Source: Numida meleagris (lineage: Eukaryota; Chordata; Aves; Galliformes; Numididae). From it: a DNA stretch of 64,000 nt. Position 1 is the first letter of the stretch. Every line of letters begins with the position of its first letter. Below, piece after piece: positions 13,210-26,800 of the stretch. The notes beneath the pieces were generated by a model that saw only the letters and a program-made list of their open reading frames with translations, ran no database searches and was not told where the DNA came from. A program made the translations under genes and the position numbers. The stretch is from assembly GCF_002078875.1 (NCBI RefSeq), contig NC_034415.1, positions 17,643,331 through 17,707,330 of the forward strand. Direction: 5' to 3'.

Positions 13210-14781
13210 ATTTTGTTCTGACATAGATCAAATGTGATCAGCTGTAAACTATCCAGTAAGTGTAAAATATTTCACTGAGAGAAAGCAGAATTTTTGAAAA
13301 TTTTCAGTAAGGATGCTTGTGAGATGTATAAAGGAAATTACTTCACCATTATGGTGAAGTGGCATGAAGGAATGTTGCAAGTGCTGGAAGTTAGAAGTTA
13401 ATAATAGATATTATGGTCCTTCCAGGAGTTTTAATTTTCAAAATATAAAATGGTTCAAGGGTATAATTTGAAATGAAAGTAGTAAGCAAGTAGATAACCA
13501 TTTAAATTAGTTGATATTAAAATGAATTTATCTGAAGTGAAGAAAAAAATATGCATCAATGTCTGGATAAGAGAATGTGGTAAAAGTCATTGTGCTAACA
13601 AAGACAACCGCTGGACTTGAAAGGAAACACCATGGACTGAGGAGAGAGAGGAAAAAAAGTGGAGAGACACATCCCTCTTTGCTGTGACATTATATCTGCA
13701 TTGGCCCAGGAATACTTGGCTGAAAATTAAGAACAAGATCCATTCAAAAAGATGGTAAAGGTTGACTGACAGGTAACTGGGCTGAAAGAAAATGAAAACA
13801 AAGAGAGGAATCATAGTAAGTATAATAATATGTATTAAGTATAATATTCACACTTGTAATATCCATTATAACCGTTATCTCTGGATCAGTATCCGATTAA
13901 TACTTCAGGACCAGGCCCTGTATGCTAGTAATAAGAATTCAAATGAAAATGATATGAAAATTGTTAATGTTTTCTCTGTCTGGGTTCTCTACCTTAATCC
14001 AGATTACCTTTGCTTCTATATAATGCCCCTGGGTGAGCTGGAGACTTTTGTGACACAGAATCACATCCACTGAATCTGCAGCAAACATGGAAAACTGCTG
14101 CAAGGAGTGGCTCCTTTTTGAGAGGAAGGACAGAATATGTTGGATTGAGTTAATTTTATGTATAATTACCCTGCCAAAATCATATGGTGTCTGAACTTGA
14201 CGTAGGTAAACAGGGATGGAACTTTCAGTGTCAGCCAGCGGTTGCACTGAATCAGGTATGATGTGAAATTGCATTGTGAGAAGTGAAAAGTCACTTCTGG
14301 GCATCAGAGAGAGCAGTGAAATGCCCTCCCAGCTTAAGAGAGAGGAATGAGGCTACAAGCCTGTCAGAAGAAAAGAATTTAAAGTGAGGTTGTGTCTGAG
14401 GGGAGGGCAAATTCAGTCAGTGTAGACACAAAGTTTGATCCACAGCTCTCTGAAGCCAAATGTTTTAGTTTACGTCAATGGCCTTTGATTAGGCCCAGAG
14501 AGAGCTGTAAGATCCAAGGGCTGCCAGGCTTGGTTACAGTCATCAATACTATAAATCCCTGAGAGAATTTCCTTGCTAAACTCCAGGCCTTTTTGCTGCA
14601 GGATGCTAACTAAGGGCATGATCCTGAGTACACTTAGTATCATTGGCTGCAAAGGCCATAAATTCTTTCGGCCATCTTACAGCACACATGCAGATCCCCT
14701 GGTTTGCTGTAGCAGCTTACTGCAATCACTAAAATGGGGGAAAGTAAGAGACAGTTTCTGTCAAGATGAAACTTCCTGTAG
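13210..14781. other. Non-coding sequence, no gene recognised
   Basis: AT-rich up to about 14.2 kb, then gradually GC-richer toward the candidate exon at 14782. Open frames reach 121 codons (13939-14304, minus) without recognisable protein features. Confidence 0.55.
13340..13360. repeat. Short palindrome
   Basis: The arms ACTTCACCAT and ATGGTGAAGT flank a single T: ten perfect pairs around one base. It may serve as a dyad protein-binding site; nothing else supports a function. Confidence 0.8.
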
Positions 14782-14944
14782 CCAGAACTGGGTCTTCCTC
14801 TGGGAGAGAGGTGGGCTGGGAAGGCCCATCCTGCTGGAGGCTGGGTCCAGGTGCTAACCCAGAGGCTCAGCCAGCTGCAGAAGAAGCCTTGGCCAGGGCT
14901 ACTGGAGCCTGATGCCTCCCCAGAGGAAGCCCTCATGTGCTCCG
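14782..14944 (+). other. Candidate exon (GC-rich open frame with splice-like borders), unrecognised
   Basis: This island is clearly more GC-rich than its surroundings. It is preceded by an acceptor-like CTTCCTGTAG at 14772-14781 and followed by a strong donor, TCCG|GTAAGT, with the intron starting at 14945. The frame beginning CCA GAA CTG is open for the whole 163 bp and would read about 54 codons (starting PELGLPLGERW, ending SPEEALMCS) plus one base, then continue open for a further 18 codons into the putative intron. It has no in-frame start that would make it a stand-alone gene. I do not recognise the peptide. The pyrimidine tract of the acceptor is weak. It could be an exon of a coding or non-coding transcript, an old pseudogene, or an unrecognised repeat. 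Confidence 0.22.
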
Positions 14945-15341
14945 GTAAGTCATTTTGCACCACCGAGGCCAGCAAATGGCCCACTGACTTCATAGCCTAA
15001 GATGGCTTGCTTCATTTTTGTAGTGTATTACAAAAAAGCATTGCTGAAGTTACTAATCCTTTCTGAACAGGGACAATCTCAGATGGAAACACATTCTCCT
15101 AGAAAACAGATGCTATAACTCTCCTTGCTGTAAGGTCTGATCATTATCTTGTTGTGTACTTGGGAAATCCTTATCTGAAGATTAACCTGAAAGCTCTCCC
15201 TCAAAGCTCAACTCATTACTTCAGTTTTTTATTTTCTTTTTTAAGTAAATTTCAGAAAATATTTGCAGGATGAGCAGAAAATAAATTAACACTACCAGGA
15301 AAACAACAACTTGATTGTTTCTCTTTGCTTCTGCAAAAAAT

Positions 15342-15358
15342 AAACAAACAAACAAACA
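15342..15358. repeat. (AAAC)4 microsatellite
   Basis: Four AAAC units in exact tandem, preceded by an A-rich stretch. Confidence 0.85.
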
Positions 15359-17107
15359 GAACCATAAAAGCTCAACTGCCCTCCCAGGACTCCTTGGAAG
15401 TCTTAACAAAAGTCTCTAAAAAGAACCTGAATGAATGACCAGGGAGTTAGCAGCAGTGCAGATCCATCACAGACAAATCAGACAAAATCCTCTTTCCTTC
15501 TGACTGTATCTGGGATTAATTCTGATCTCCTTACTCACACTGAGTAATAATTCACACCATAACTAGCCCCACTGGAGTTGCTAAATTCAGAGTAAGCCAT
15601 AAGACTGTTAGACAAATACTGGTCCAATACACTAAGGCTAAAATTGTAAGAGCTGATTCAAATATTTTTGCAATTATGTGCCCTGAAAAAAAGGCTTCTC
15701 TTCTTTGCTGTTGACACAGTTTGTTCACTTCCAAAGAAAGATAGGAAGTCTGATTTTTTTGTAGTTATTTTGTTTTCTATCTTAAACCAGCTAGAAAATC
15801 AATGTTTTGTCTACTCTAGAAAATGCAGAGAATATATAAAGATGTATGAACTACTGACACCCTTTCGACAGAGATATTAAAAAGGTAAAACCTGAGGCCA
15901 AGTCTATAGTACAAACTTCTGTCTGAAATGGACATTAGACAGCAACATAATAGGACACAATCTCAGCCATTATCCCAGGCTGCACACTTTATTCAGGCTA
16001 CACTGTGATTAGCCTGATGCAAAGTCCTCACTTATTTACTGCATCGTCATGTTGTGTCATCCACCCATACATACAGGACAGTAACACAACACCAGCAGTC
16101 CTGTGCTGCTGCAGCAGAAGTGCATGCTGTAGATTTTTTTTTTTTAAATGCTTTTTTCTGCTGATCTCTTATGTTTCTCTCAGTGAGTTGCAGGAGAGCT
16201 TATCCATGTTTCTAGACACATGAAATGGAGAGATTGGAAAATACCAGAAGACTATCAACAGCCAAGTTTTCCTGTACTTCAGTCTAGCAAAGCTGGACAC
16301 CAGCACAAATTGAAGCACTCCAAGAGCTTATCAGTATCCTCAGGAAGGCTGTTCTGCTCTTGTTTAAAATATCAAATTCCTGTGAGCGGGTTCAATGCAG
16401 GCACAGAGCCTAAGGAAGCCCCTGCAGTGCCAGAAGCAACATCACTTCATGAATGCATTGCACAATGTGCCCAGCCACCCTGCCAGACTCCTCCTCCAGC
16501 AGCAAGCCTGGCAACAAGGCACTCAACCTGTTGAACAAAAACCACAAGCCCTGCACCAAGCAAGCAATTTGCCAACATCCAGTAGCTCGTATACCTAGGT
16601 ATTAATGAATGCTGCTGATTAACCTTTCGAAAGCACTTTGCCCACCACACCCCACACCTACCGACGGGAACCTATAGTGGTAATGCTCGAGGAATGTCAT
16701 AGCAGAGAGCTTAGGGGTAGTGAAGATGACACGACTTTAAGTGTTGGATAGGAACTGGGGTAGTTCTTTGAGAATAGGAAACAGGAAGGATAAGCTCCCT
16801 CAAGTACATAGCTCTAAAAAGTTAGATGTTACAGTCAAGTGTGTATTCTTATCTCAAGCTGATGTTCTTCACTGTGAATAAAGGCCCTGCAGTAAACTTA
16901 GCAAGGGGCAGTGAAACCACTCCACTCTGGGCATGCTCACCCATGCTTGGAGCCCCAGACTTCTCAAAGTAATGCACTGCTGAAACCTGAAAGAAACCAT
17001 CTTGAGCACTCAAATATAGTGTGCCAGGCTCCTAAGAATCATGAGACAATACTTTAAAACTCCAACAACAACAGAAAGAGCTATTGCATGCACATACACG
17101 TATACAC

Positions 17108-17121
17108 AGAGAGAGAGAGAG
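17108..17121. repeat. (AG)7 microsatellite
   Basis: Seven AG units follow a short alternating CA/TA stretch. Confidence 0.85.
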
Positions 17122-20100
17122 TCTTTCTTGGTCATGTGACCTAAGAATTTTTGAGCTCACTTTCCTTTAGAAAATATCAAATAAGCAAGAAGTCAAAGAG
17201 GTCATGAAATGAATGAAAAGGTCATAAAATAATATGAATCCAGTAGCAAGAACATCAAGAAAATACAAAATGCTAAAATAATACAAAAGTTTGCACTAAA
17301 ATAACAGAGTTGATTACAGCAAGAGCACACGAATGTAAGCAAATATGAAGGAACAGCCTGAATTTAATCACGAGAGATGTGATGGAGAAAAAGCAATCAA
17401 CTTGAAAGAAGAGAGTACAAAAAGGACAAAAATGGATTTGCACAAAAAAGCATAAAATAAAGAAAAGTTAAATAGCTTAGTCTCACTTTGCCTATTTTAA
17501 AAAAAGACTGTTTATGCACACTTTTACTGAAGGACCTGCAAAACAAAGTTGCTCTGTTTTCTTAGTTTAAGAAAATTGTTACTTTTTAAGACATAGGCAG
17601 GATCTTTTTTATTTTGCCTAAATCCTCTTTTAGCTTGAGATTTCACACAACAGTTGAGCCAGTTTGACAGCTTGCTGCTGCTGACTGGAGAAGCAGCCTC
17701 ACTCCCCTGCTTTGTTCCTAGCCATGTGGTCTTTCTTCTCCCCTTGTGCTGAAACTGGCACTTGTCTGACACCCCAGTGAAAGTATTCCACTCTGAACTA
17801 GAAAAAAAAATTCCCACAGAAATGTATTTAAGAAAAAAAAAAATATGAGGAGAGAGGGGGGAAACTTCTTAATAGTTCCATGAAACCTCACCTTTAAAAT
17901 ATCCCTGGAACTGCAGGGAAGACATGTTTTGTGACTGTTCTGCTCGCTCTCCTATAATCCATTTATTTTTATTAAATGCACATATTAGATACAGTGCCAT
18001 TCCCCTCAAATTAATTAAAATGATGTAAAGAGGTAGGTTATAGCTCCCTACACAAACTGCCAACAAAAGCAGAATGTGATAACTAAAGCTGAGTCTCTCT
18101 GACATTACACTGAGTACAGATCAAGGCAGGCTATCAGGCAGAATCTGGAGTAAATACTAGGAACTGAAAAAATTACAAGTCACTTGCCATATTCTGCTTT
18201 CATTTACACTCTTGCAGCCTGAAACGTTGACAATTGCTGCTTCAGCTTCTCCTCAAAGTTGAGTTTGGCTTGGTGTATACAGATCAATTAGGCTTTCCCT
18301 GTTTTCATATTACTACCATTGTTTAAATAAAGGAACTGTTTGGGAGGGGCAGATTTCTTTTCGAATGCTCCTTGAATGGGATGGAAAAATCTGTGCTTGT
18401 GCTATAACTTGCAGACCACAAAAGGATGCCAGTTACTTTGCATAAAAGTAATGCTGAAAATAGAATTCAAACTGAATTCTTACACAAGTAGTCTCATTAC
18501 TATCTGTGGTACAAACAGGATATGGCGGGTTTCAGGGAAATACAAACAGATTATTCAAAGATTAGCACATGTTTTTTTTATTTACAGAAATGGAGCAAAA
18601 GGGAGCATGATTGAAATAGACCATTTAAATAAAAACAGTATACTGCTTATGCAGATAACATACTTAGGTAGATACACGTGTATGCACACTCAGCCAGAGC
18701 TTCCAGCACTGTCTGTCTCCTGGAGTTACACACAGGAACCCACAGGGCCCCAAAAGCCCCGTGTGTATATGGGCATGCTCTGGGTATCCAGGCTCCCCAG
18801 ACCAAATTGAAGTCACCACACAAAAGAAGCCTCTGTTAAGATGGAGCAAGATCCTCAGCTGCCATTGAGGGAATGCATCTGTGTTTCATCAAATCCTGCA
18901 TATTCCTCAAATATTTAAGAGTATTTGATGATAATGTTTCCCTGATCATTTCCATTATTGTTCTCCTTTTCAAGAGACAGATGAAATGATTTAGATTGCT
19001 TCTTAAAAGAAACAAACACAGGAAATGAAACTGGATGAAAATAATTTCCTAATTTTGAGAGTGCACTAAGGGTGGAGCAACCCTTACTGAAGATAACTAA
19101 AAATGTAAACACACTGATTTCAATCAAGAGCACTTTTCATAAGAATATTTTGCTCACTAGTTGCTACTGATAGCTCCCTGCTCCCTCCAGAGGTGTGTTA
19201 CCCATTCTGGAATACATGCACAAGTTCAAGTGTTGCATAATTACACAAAACAGGGCCTGTACAAGAATATCCTGTTTTGCTTCCTGTACACTCACTGGGG
19301 TGGCTCGGCTGAATCCTTGACAAATCTAGCTCCACGAAGAAAACATCAAGATTCCTTGCTGATATAATTTTTTACCTAGAGCTTCTCAGCAGTTGGGCTG
19401 TTTAGCCCCAAAGTGTAAGCAGACAATCACCCTATTGTTTACTTTCTAGTCAGAAAGAGCATTACTGCTTTTCCTCACTGTCCACAGCCTCTGTAATCCT
19501 AGCAGTCATGTTCACTCAGCTGTAAGTCTAAATATGTGCTTCCCAAAGGAGTTTCAAATCCATGACACAGATTAGCATCACTGTGGTTCAACACTATCTG
19601 TGACAGATTCTATAGTAATTAACATTTTAAATCACAGTCAATATAGAAATTACTTAATGAAGACTCATTCTATTCCCCCAAATCATGAGAAATAAACAAA
19701 TTTAAGCAGTATTATTATTATAAAGTGAATAGGCTGTGGAGGACAATGCATCGTTCAAAAACCCTGTCAGCATTGCTTTATCTCATTACATATCACTATA
19801 TCTTAAAAAAAAGGAGCGATTCAATTGCGTGATGGTTAATCATGAAACTTCACAAACATTCAAGGAACACACATGCCACTACAAATTAACCATTAGCACT
19901 GTATGGTATTCATCCTTTGTCACACACTGTGGGAAGCATGCCTTATTAGCATAGAAGCATGGAGCAATAGCATCTCAGTGTGCTTAACATTCACTTACCT
20001 TGGAAAAAAAGAACATACAACTGCAGCCTTAAACAAAAAACCCAACCCCCCAAAATGCTGCAGCTCTGTTTCTTCCACATTTAATTCCAGGATTTAAAAA

Positions 20101-23100
20101 AATTACACAATTTAATCCTAAAACCTTTTCTTCTCTGTCATCCAGTTCACTATTTTTCACAATGAAATGCAGTTTCTGCATTTTTAATCAGCCTTAATCA
20201 TAAACAAGGCAGGCGTCACAATTGCTGCTGTTTCAGGGTTCCCCCTCACACACTAGTTTGGTTTTGAATTTCAATAGTACCCACAACTGGGGGTCTTCCT
20301 GGATCCCAGATGTCAAATTATATGGTCTGTCCTGTCCTTCTCATAGTGCCAAAACAGTTTCTTGTTCAGTTTCACAGGAAACTGAATAGCTACTCTGAAA
20401 TTACCCATTCCTTATTAAGTTATATTACAATTGAACTTAATTTTGTCATCTTAATTATTAAGAACTATTTCTCCTTAATGGTTTTGTAGGAATATCCGCT
20501 TTTTTCCTTCAACCTACTAGAATATGAAGTATCATCCCACATAAAACTTTTAAAAATTTCTACATTTAGCATCAGCGTTCCTGTCTGAGGTCCTGTGCGG
20601 TCTATAAAACCTTGAGAAAGGGGCCCACTTCCCATACCTATCCTACTTACATGCTGTTTTATTTAAGAATCAAGAGTAGCTTTTACAACCACTTTGCCAT
20701 GTTAAAAAAAAAGGAGAAACATAAAAGTGACTTTCAGAGGGAGGGAAGACTTATGTTTAGTTTCACTAGCTTTTTTCAGAGTAAACTTGTAAAATAAAGT
20801 TATAAATGCCAAACAATTTTGTAAAAGCTAATGTTGCAGCAAATGAAAGCCTCCAAATGACTTAAAAGCTGAACTAGTATTTTAAACCTGTTCTGCTTTA
20901 ACAAACATTTGATACATATTTGAATTTTTTTTTCATAAGCGTAACCCATCACTATGGCATCACGCATCTCAGAAATTACTCCTACCCACTCTTAGTTCAA
21001 ACAGTAACAGGTTTGCTGGCAGATAAGGCTAATGTTGTGCAAGGTATTTGAACTATCAGTGCAGTTCAGATACGTAACAATGCATTACTAAGGTAAGTCA
21101 CAGTCTTCGGCACCCTTGCTCATACCATTATTAACTATGCATTTCCCCATCTTATTAAGGTTTCAGCAGATGTAAAAAGCAAACAATGCTGCCCTAAAGG
21201 ATATTACAGAAATACTACAGCTTGCTTTCTTGCTGGGACTGATAACAGAAGAACCAGACATACAAGTGACCTTTGGCTTGCACACCCTCAAGACAATTAT
21301 GCTTTTGGGATAGATTACATGGACAATTGTTATCTGGCTCTGGGAGGGATAATTTCTACAGAGATGTTGAAGACCACCTTGAGCCACATGGCAACAGTCA
21401 TAACCTCCTCTGCTCTCATAAAAGAAATAATTCTGTTGAGGCTCAATCATACCAGCAAATTATTGAGTTTATTCATGAATCTCAGACTACCTGTGGACTC
21501 AGGTATACCTGTGTTCATTACATTCTGATTGTCATCTCAATTTGCTTTTAAATCACAAGAGACTAAAATCCCTACACTGAATATAGCTGAATTTCCACCA
21601 TCTTATCCAATCAGGAGCTGAAGTTTTTCTAAAGTTCTCTAAATTCGCTTGTGAAGTTATTCAGTTGTAAAGTTATCTGAAGTTGTACAAAAGTCTCAGT
21701 ACCTTAGTTTAAATACTTTCAGTGACATATCTTTAAGCAATTCTATTTTCCAAGTAGTATTGTTTAATTGTTTATTAGCATTATAGAAGGATGAACTAAG
21801 CTCCCATTGTTCATGCTGTACCAGTTTATAGCAACATCTGCTGGATAACCTAGAGCTGTAATAGCAGAGACCCTGACATACTGAAGTGACAGAACAATAT
21901 GAAACATAGCTATGGAAAGGCAAGGGTTAGATAAGAGGATAAGAGAAGGCTTTCACATCAAAGACTTTGTTTCACAATGACACCTACCCTTCGCTACTGC
22001 CTGTGCCATTGATTTCATGATTTGTCCAGGTTGCCAGCTCATCTAGAAGGCTTTTCGGCTTATAAGAGGTTGTATCAGAAACAATAAAGTCAGATAGTAT
22101 TTTCGTATGCCTTGGGGGAGGAAGGTAGAGCCATACGCTAGAGAAAATGATAGAAAAACTAGAATGATTTACTCCACACTCATTTAATGTTTTAGCTGGC
22201 ATTAAGCTTAAGTGCTCCTTACAGGGTTAGTACCTCAAATTTGACAGCTAAGAATTACCTCCTCTTTAAGAGAAAGAATGTTTAAAAACCCCACATTCAC
22301 ATTAGTTAGTCAATAACAAGAATAGTTGCTTTGATAGTCTTGTTGACATACAATGGTTAAAGCAGTTTTATTATGGCAGGAGTACCTTTAGGGCAAAGTC
22401 TCTGGGAAAAAACACTATTAAATACTTAGCCAGGAGAAAACCTTCTTGCAGAGGAATTTTCACTCACTTTTCAGCTGCACTGTAGTTTATTGTTTGCTTT
22501 AAATCGACCCTCGATCTAAGTTACATACCATAGTGTCTGTTAAAAAATCATTATGGTACAATTAAAAACAATGTTCAAGGTGGAATTCCCCCCTCCCTTC
22601 TCTCTGTACTACTGCTGTATGCTTCCTCCGTACCTTTTATGATTATCTATACCAACTCTGGTCAGGAGATACAGCTGTCATGAAACACTCAACAGATGGC
22701 AGTGGCTGGGTGATGCTTCATCCATTTTTGGATGCTCTGCTGACATTTGAGCTCATGCCTTCTATAAATGCTGTCATGCCCCTGACTCCTTTTAGCTAAC
22801 ACAAGCCTACAACATGCAGAGACTAATATTAATCTTTCCAAAGGAATAGAGATAAATTGATCTGCCCTTAAGAAAAAGCAATATAAAATACTTAAATTTA
22901 GTGTCCTTTAAAACTTTTAACCGTTATAGATAGATAAGGCTAGAAAATAGATAGACTGATAAATTGGTAGATGGATCTCCTTTCTTACTGCTATTTCATC
23001 CTTAAGCTATTTTATTCTTATAAGACTCTTCAGAGATTGATTTAGCTTACAAAGAGCAGCAATTTCTCTCCAGTTTTAGGAAACTGCTAGGAACTAGAGT

Positions 23101-23846
23101 GCTTTGAAAAGAAAAACACAACTTCTTTAAAAAGACAGGAAAACAGCTAAAAGATATCCAGTATCTTTGAGCTTTTCAGATGGCAAAGACTGCTTAGTGT
23201 TCTATCTTAAGTTTTTAACGCTCACTTGTATTGCACTTTTATTAGTCAAACTGGAAACAGTAGCAACCTGTGGAATAGAAAATGGGATTACCTTTTTTTT
23301 TCTTCCCCCCAGAGCAGCTGCATGATAGTACTATCTAATATAATTGTTTGCTATGGAGGAACTGTGACAATAACTGTACGCATCCCAAATTGGCAACACC
23401 TTTTGTACTTCCTATGGTTCAATCCCTGTCACTGCAGTTCCCAATATAAAAACAAATGAGAGATAAGAGACAGAATAGGTGGATATATTCAAGTACTTAA
23501 TTGTAGGGATTAAGAAAGACTTCTTAGGAATGGCTAGTAATGGTATTTTGTCCTGACACAGGAGGGCTGGCTATATTTTTCTTATGCTGTTTCCAGCACA
23601 CCTTGTTCTAAATACAGGACATTCACAGATTAACACTGCAAACACACCTTATGTGTTTAATTACACAAACCTAATGATACTCTTCACTACAATCTTTTTT
23701 GTTTTTTTTTTTAAAAAACATTACTGAAATCCCAATAGTGACGGAGAAAAATGCAATAGCTACATTACTTTGCCAATAGTCCACGCTGAACAGCCAGGAG
23801 ATGTTTAATCATGTATTTAGGTAAGCAAGCCACACCTTCTAATGTG

Positions 23847-23872
23847 ATGAAAGGGAAAATGAAAGGGAAACT
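23847..23872 (+). promoter_or_regulatory. Tandem ISRE/IRF-like motif
   Basis: The 12-mer ATGAAAGGGAAA occurs twice in exact tandem (23847-23858 and 23859-23870) and is followed by CT. The second copy reads GAAAGGGAAACT, which fits the interferon-stimulated response element consensus GAAANNGAAACT. The first copy supplies another GAAANNGAAA core 12 bp away. IRF-family and PRDM1 proteins bind such sites. There is no gene nearby in the window, so function is unproven; a simple A/G-rich slippage duplication would look the same. Confidence 0.3.
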
Positions 23873-26800
23873 AAACTTGGAAATTATGATCTAATTCATC
23901 ACGCCTAAGCTCAGATTTAGCACTGGAAGTAATAGCAGAAGGATACTGTGACAGTACAAGGATACAGCCAGAAGCTGGACTTAGTTCTTACAGCTCAGCA
24001 GTAGATGATGTTTGTGTGAAGTTATGAAAGTGATTAAGATCTCCTAAATAATCTTAATAGAAGCTAACTTCCACAAACAACTTATCTACTAGCACTGGCC
24101 ACATCTGGCACCACTGAATACAGCTGGGTGATGTAACTGCTTATAGATTTTGAATTAATCAAAGTGCCTTCTGATCTGTCTTCTCACTCTGTCAGGCTAA
24201 TAGGCAATAACTAGTGATAGCCCATTTCAACCAGTTTTCATACTGCATCCTTTGTTATCCTTCAACTGTAAGATAACAAGGGAAAGAAGCACTCAGTCTA
24301 TACCTGAGCCTTTAAGTGATCAATAGGATTACAGACACTTATTTTCAATATAATCTACATGGTTCACCTGTAAAAAAAACACCTTCATTTATTAAACATT
24401 TCATTCCCAAATTGCACACCAGAGACAGCAGGCTACTAAGAGAATCTAAAGCAACATCTTAACTTCGCAGTGCCTATTTTCTATTTATTGTCAGGCTGCA
24501 CAGTCAGACAACATCCTCACTGGATCAGTGGCCAGTCAGAGGTGACCAACTAATCGGCACTAACCAGTTAATAAGCCCTTGGACCTCAGAGAGTAGGAGG
24601 AACATACATGGTTCATGCTGAGTGGGCACATGTATAACTGTATGTCTGAGCATTAGAAATTAAAGACTAGTGCTGAGACCATACACCAGAGGGTTAATCT
24701 TCCTTGCTGCTTAGAAACCCTCTGGATCCTATTTTCACTATACACCCATGCCAAGAGTGCAGCCAGCAACTCCCACGAATTTCTGCCTTTAAGACAGCAT
24801 GCTACTTTAATAGCTCAGTAAGCAAAGAATAACTAATATCTGCATTTACCTCAGGCTCACACCCCCTTAAATGGTTTCACTTTAAATAGCATTTACCTCA
24901 TGTTCCACAAAGGTGAGTTCTCTATTCATAACCATATCTTTTTATTTATTACTATTTTGTACATTAGTTACTGAATACAATGACACAAAAAGCAAAGGGA
25001 AAAAAAGTTATTGCAGCACTGGCTTATCCATGTAGAGGCTCTTTTATTCTAGCCTCAGAGCCCAGTATTTTACATCAGGAATGTTACATTAAGAAAGAGC
25101 AGATTGTGGAAGTAAATACAAAAGGATTTTGAACTCTTCTTCTGCAACTTAAGTTTATAAGTCATGGAGAAGACTGCAGTTTATCTGCGCATCTGCAAGT
25201 CTGGATAGCATTACTGTTTCATGAAGCATTTTTCATCTCATCTGTTTATCCCACACTGTTCCATGGAGCGATATTAATGAGTGGAACATTACTAATGGTT
25301 ATGGTTGCAGTCTGAGTTCAAAACCCAGGAAGAACCTGTTATGCACTTATGCATAACACTGAAAGTTTTCTTACAAATTCTGGCTATAAATCACCTCCTA
25401 AGACAATTTTCCTTGTAAGCAGGGTAAGAATGATCCTTCTTTCACATATACATGACTTTGCCTGATTTCAGGCATCATTAGAGAATGGGCATTTCATGTT
25501 TTACTTGGCTTTCAGTATAAATGAGAATATGGAAGTCTGAGTTGAGAGCTGTATGGCAATAGTTACTCCTTTTGTTACACCATTCCTGAGTATATGACAA
25601 TGCAAAATGATAAAGGCCTGACAGCATAAACACTGGAGAAAGCAGTAACATTCACACTGCAAACAAGCAAAATGGCAAAGCTGAGCAAAAAATTCATGCC
25701 ACAAAGATTCACAAGCCACAGTTGATCTGTTTCAGCACTGAGAGAATAAACACAATAGGGATCTTTCCAGTACTAATCTGTTCTGACGTTTTATAGAAGC
25801 TAATTCTTGCAGACAAATAAAGGTCTAGTTTAGAACAATTTTATTCAGGCCATCAGCATCCTTCCTGATTTGATCTGATTTTCAAATAGCATATGTTTTT
25901 TTTTTCCTGTTTGTGACTGTCACATCCTACAACAGAAAACAAAAATGTAGGATTCACAATAAAGCTAAGATATGAGGCAGGTACAATTTAAACAGATTTT
26001 TAGGCAGAGCAATCACATAATGGGGAGAAAGTTGAACAAGAACAGAATTACCAGCTTCTACATCTGATTATATACATGTCTATTCATGTGTGCAGAGACA
26101 CAGAATTTTAACAAAATATTGTTTTGTAAATTCTCTAGCTAGATATAATCAGTCACCCACTGGCTGAAACCGTAAGAATGCTATTTGAGGTTTTTTTGTG
26201 TGGCTTGAACACTGGCCCTTCAATCAATGTTTCACTGTGTTATTACAAAAAGCAACTCTTCGCACACAAGGAGACAAACACTAGTGATTTAAGCAGGCCA
26301 ACACAGTGCTTTTACTTAGTGATATTTAATGATTTACCATTTAATGCAGTTCATCTTTCATAACCTGGAGTCAAACAGCAGCAGCTTCTACTAGAGATGG
26401 AACAGCGTTGAACTTTCAACCAAACGCATAGGAGAGCTTCTTTTATATCTCTAGCTTCTGGACTCATCTGGCTCTTCATTTAAGTACTAGAGATGAAGAG
26501 AAACACTTGCTTCCCATCAGTGAGATCCTGAACAGAATGCATGATCATTCCAAATAAAGACTTTCCAGACAAAGTCAGCTGCATTAACAGCATATTCTCA
26601 AACTTCAGAGGATGAAAATAAATTAATCCATCTTCTTATCTAAAGGATTCTAATGAAATTAGGACCATATAAAAGGAAATTATAGGTACTCAAAATCTTT
26701 TTTTTTTTTATATATACCAACACGTCCAAGTCTGATTTATGAAGAAACTTAAGGGCAGTATTTCTAAAACAGTTTCTTATGGGAAAAAAGAAAGTTTTTG

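Larger units (their letters stand above)
14945..23846. other. Non-coding AT-rich sequence with one CpG-bearing patch
   Basis: No gene was recognised. The patch 16380-16740 is GC-richer and holds several CpG sites (TTCGAA, CCGACGGG, CTCGAG, ACACGAC). A 144-codon frame at 18376-18810 (plus) and a roughly 143-codon stop-free stretch at about 21097-21528 (plus) are the longest open readings; neither resembles a known protein. Small GATA repeats lie near 22930-22960. Confidence 0.55.

Noticed and set aside
18376..18810. 144-codon plus-strand frame
   Set aside because: No recognisable domain, a composition rich in Cys/Leu/Ile/Tyr as in translated AT-rich non-coding DNA, and no supporting splice or promoter signals.
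23414..23426. tRNA T-arm-like GGTTCAATCC (B-box)
   Set aside because: The flanking bases do not form a T stem, and no acceptor or anticodon arms are present.
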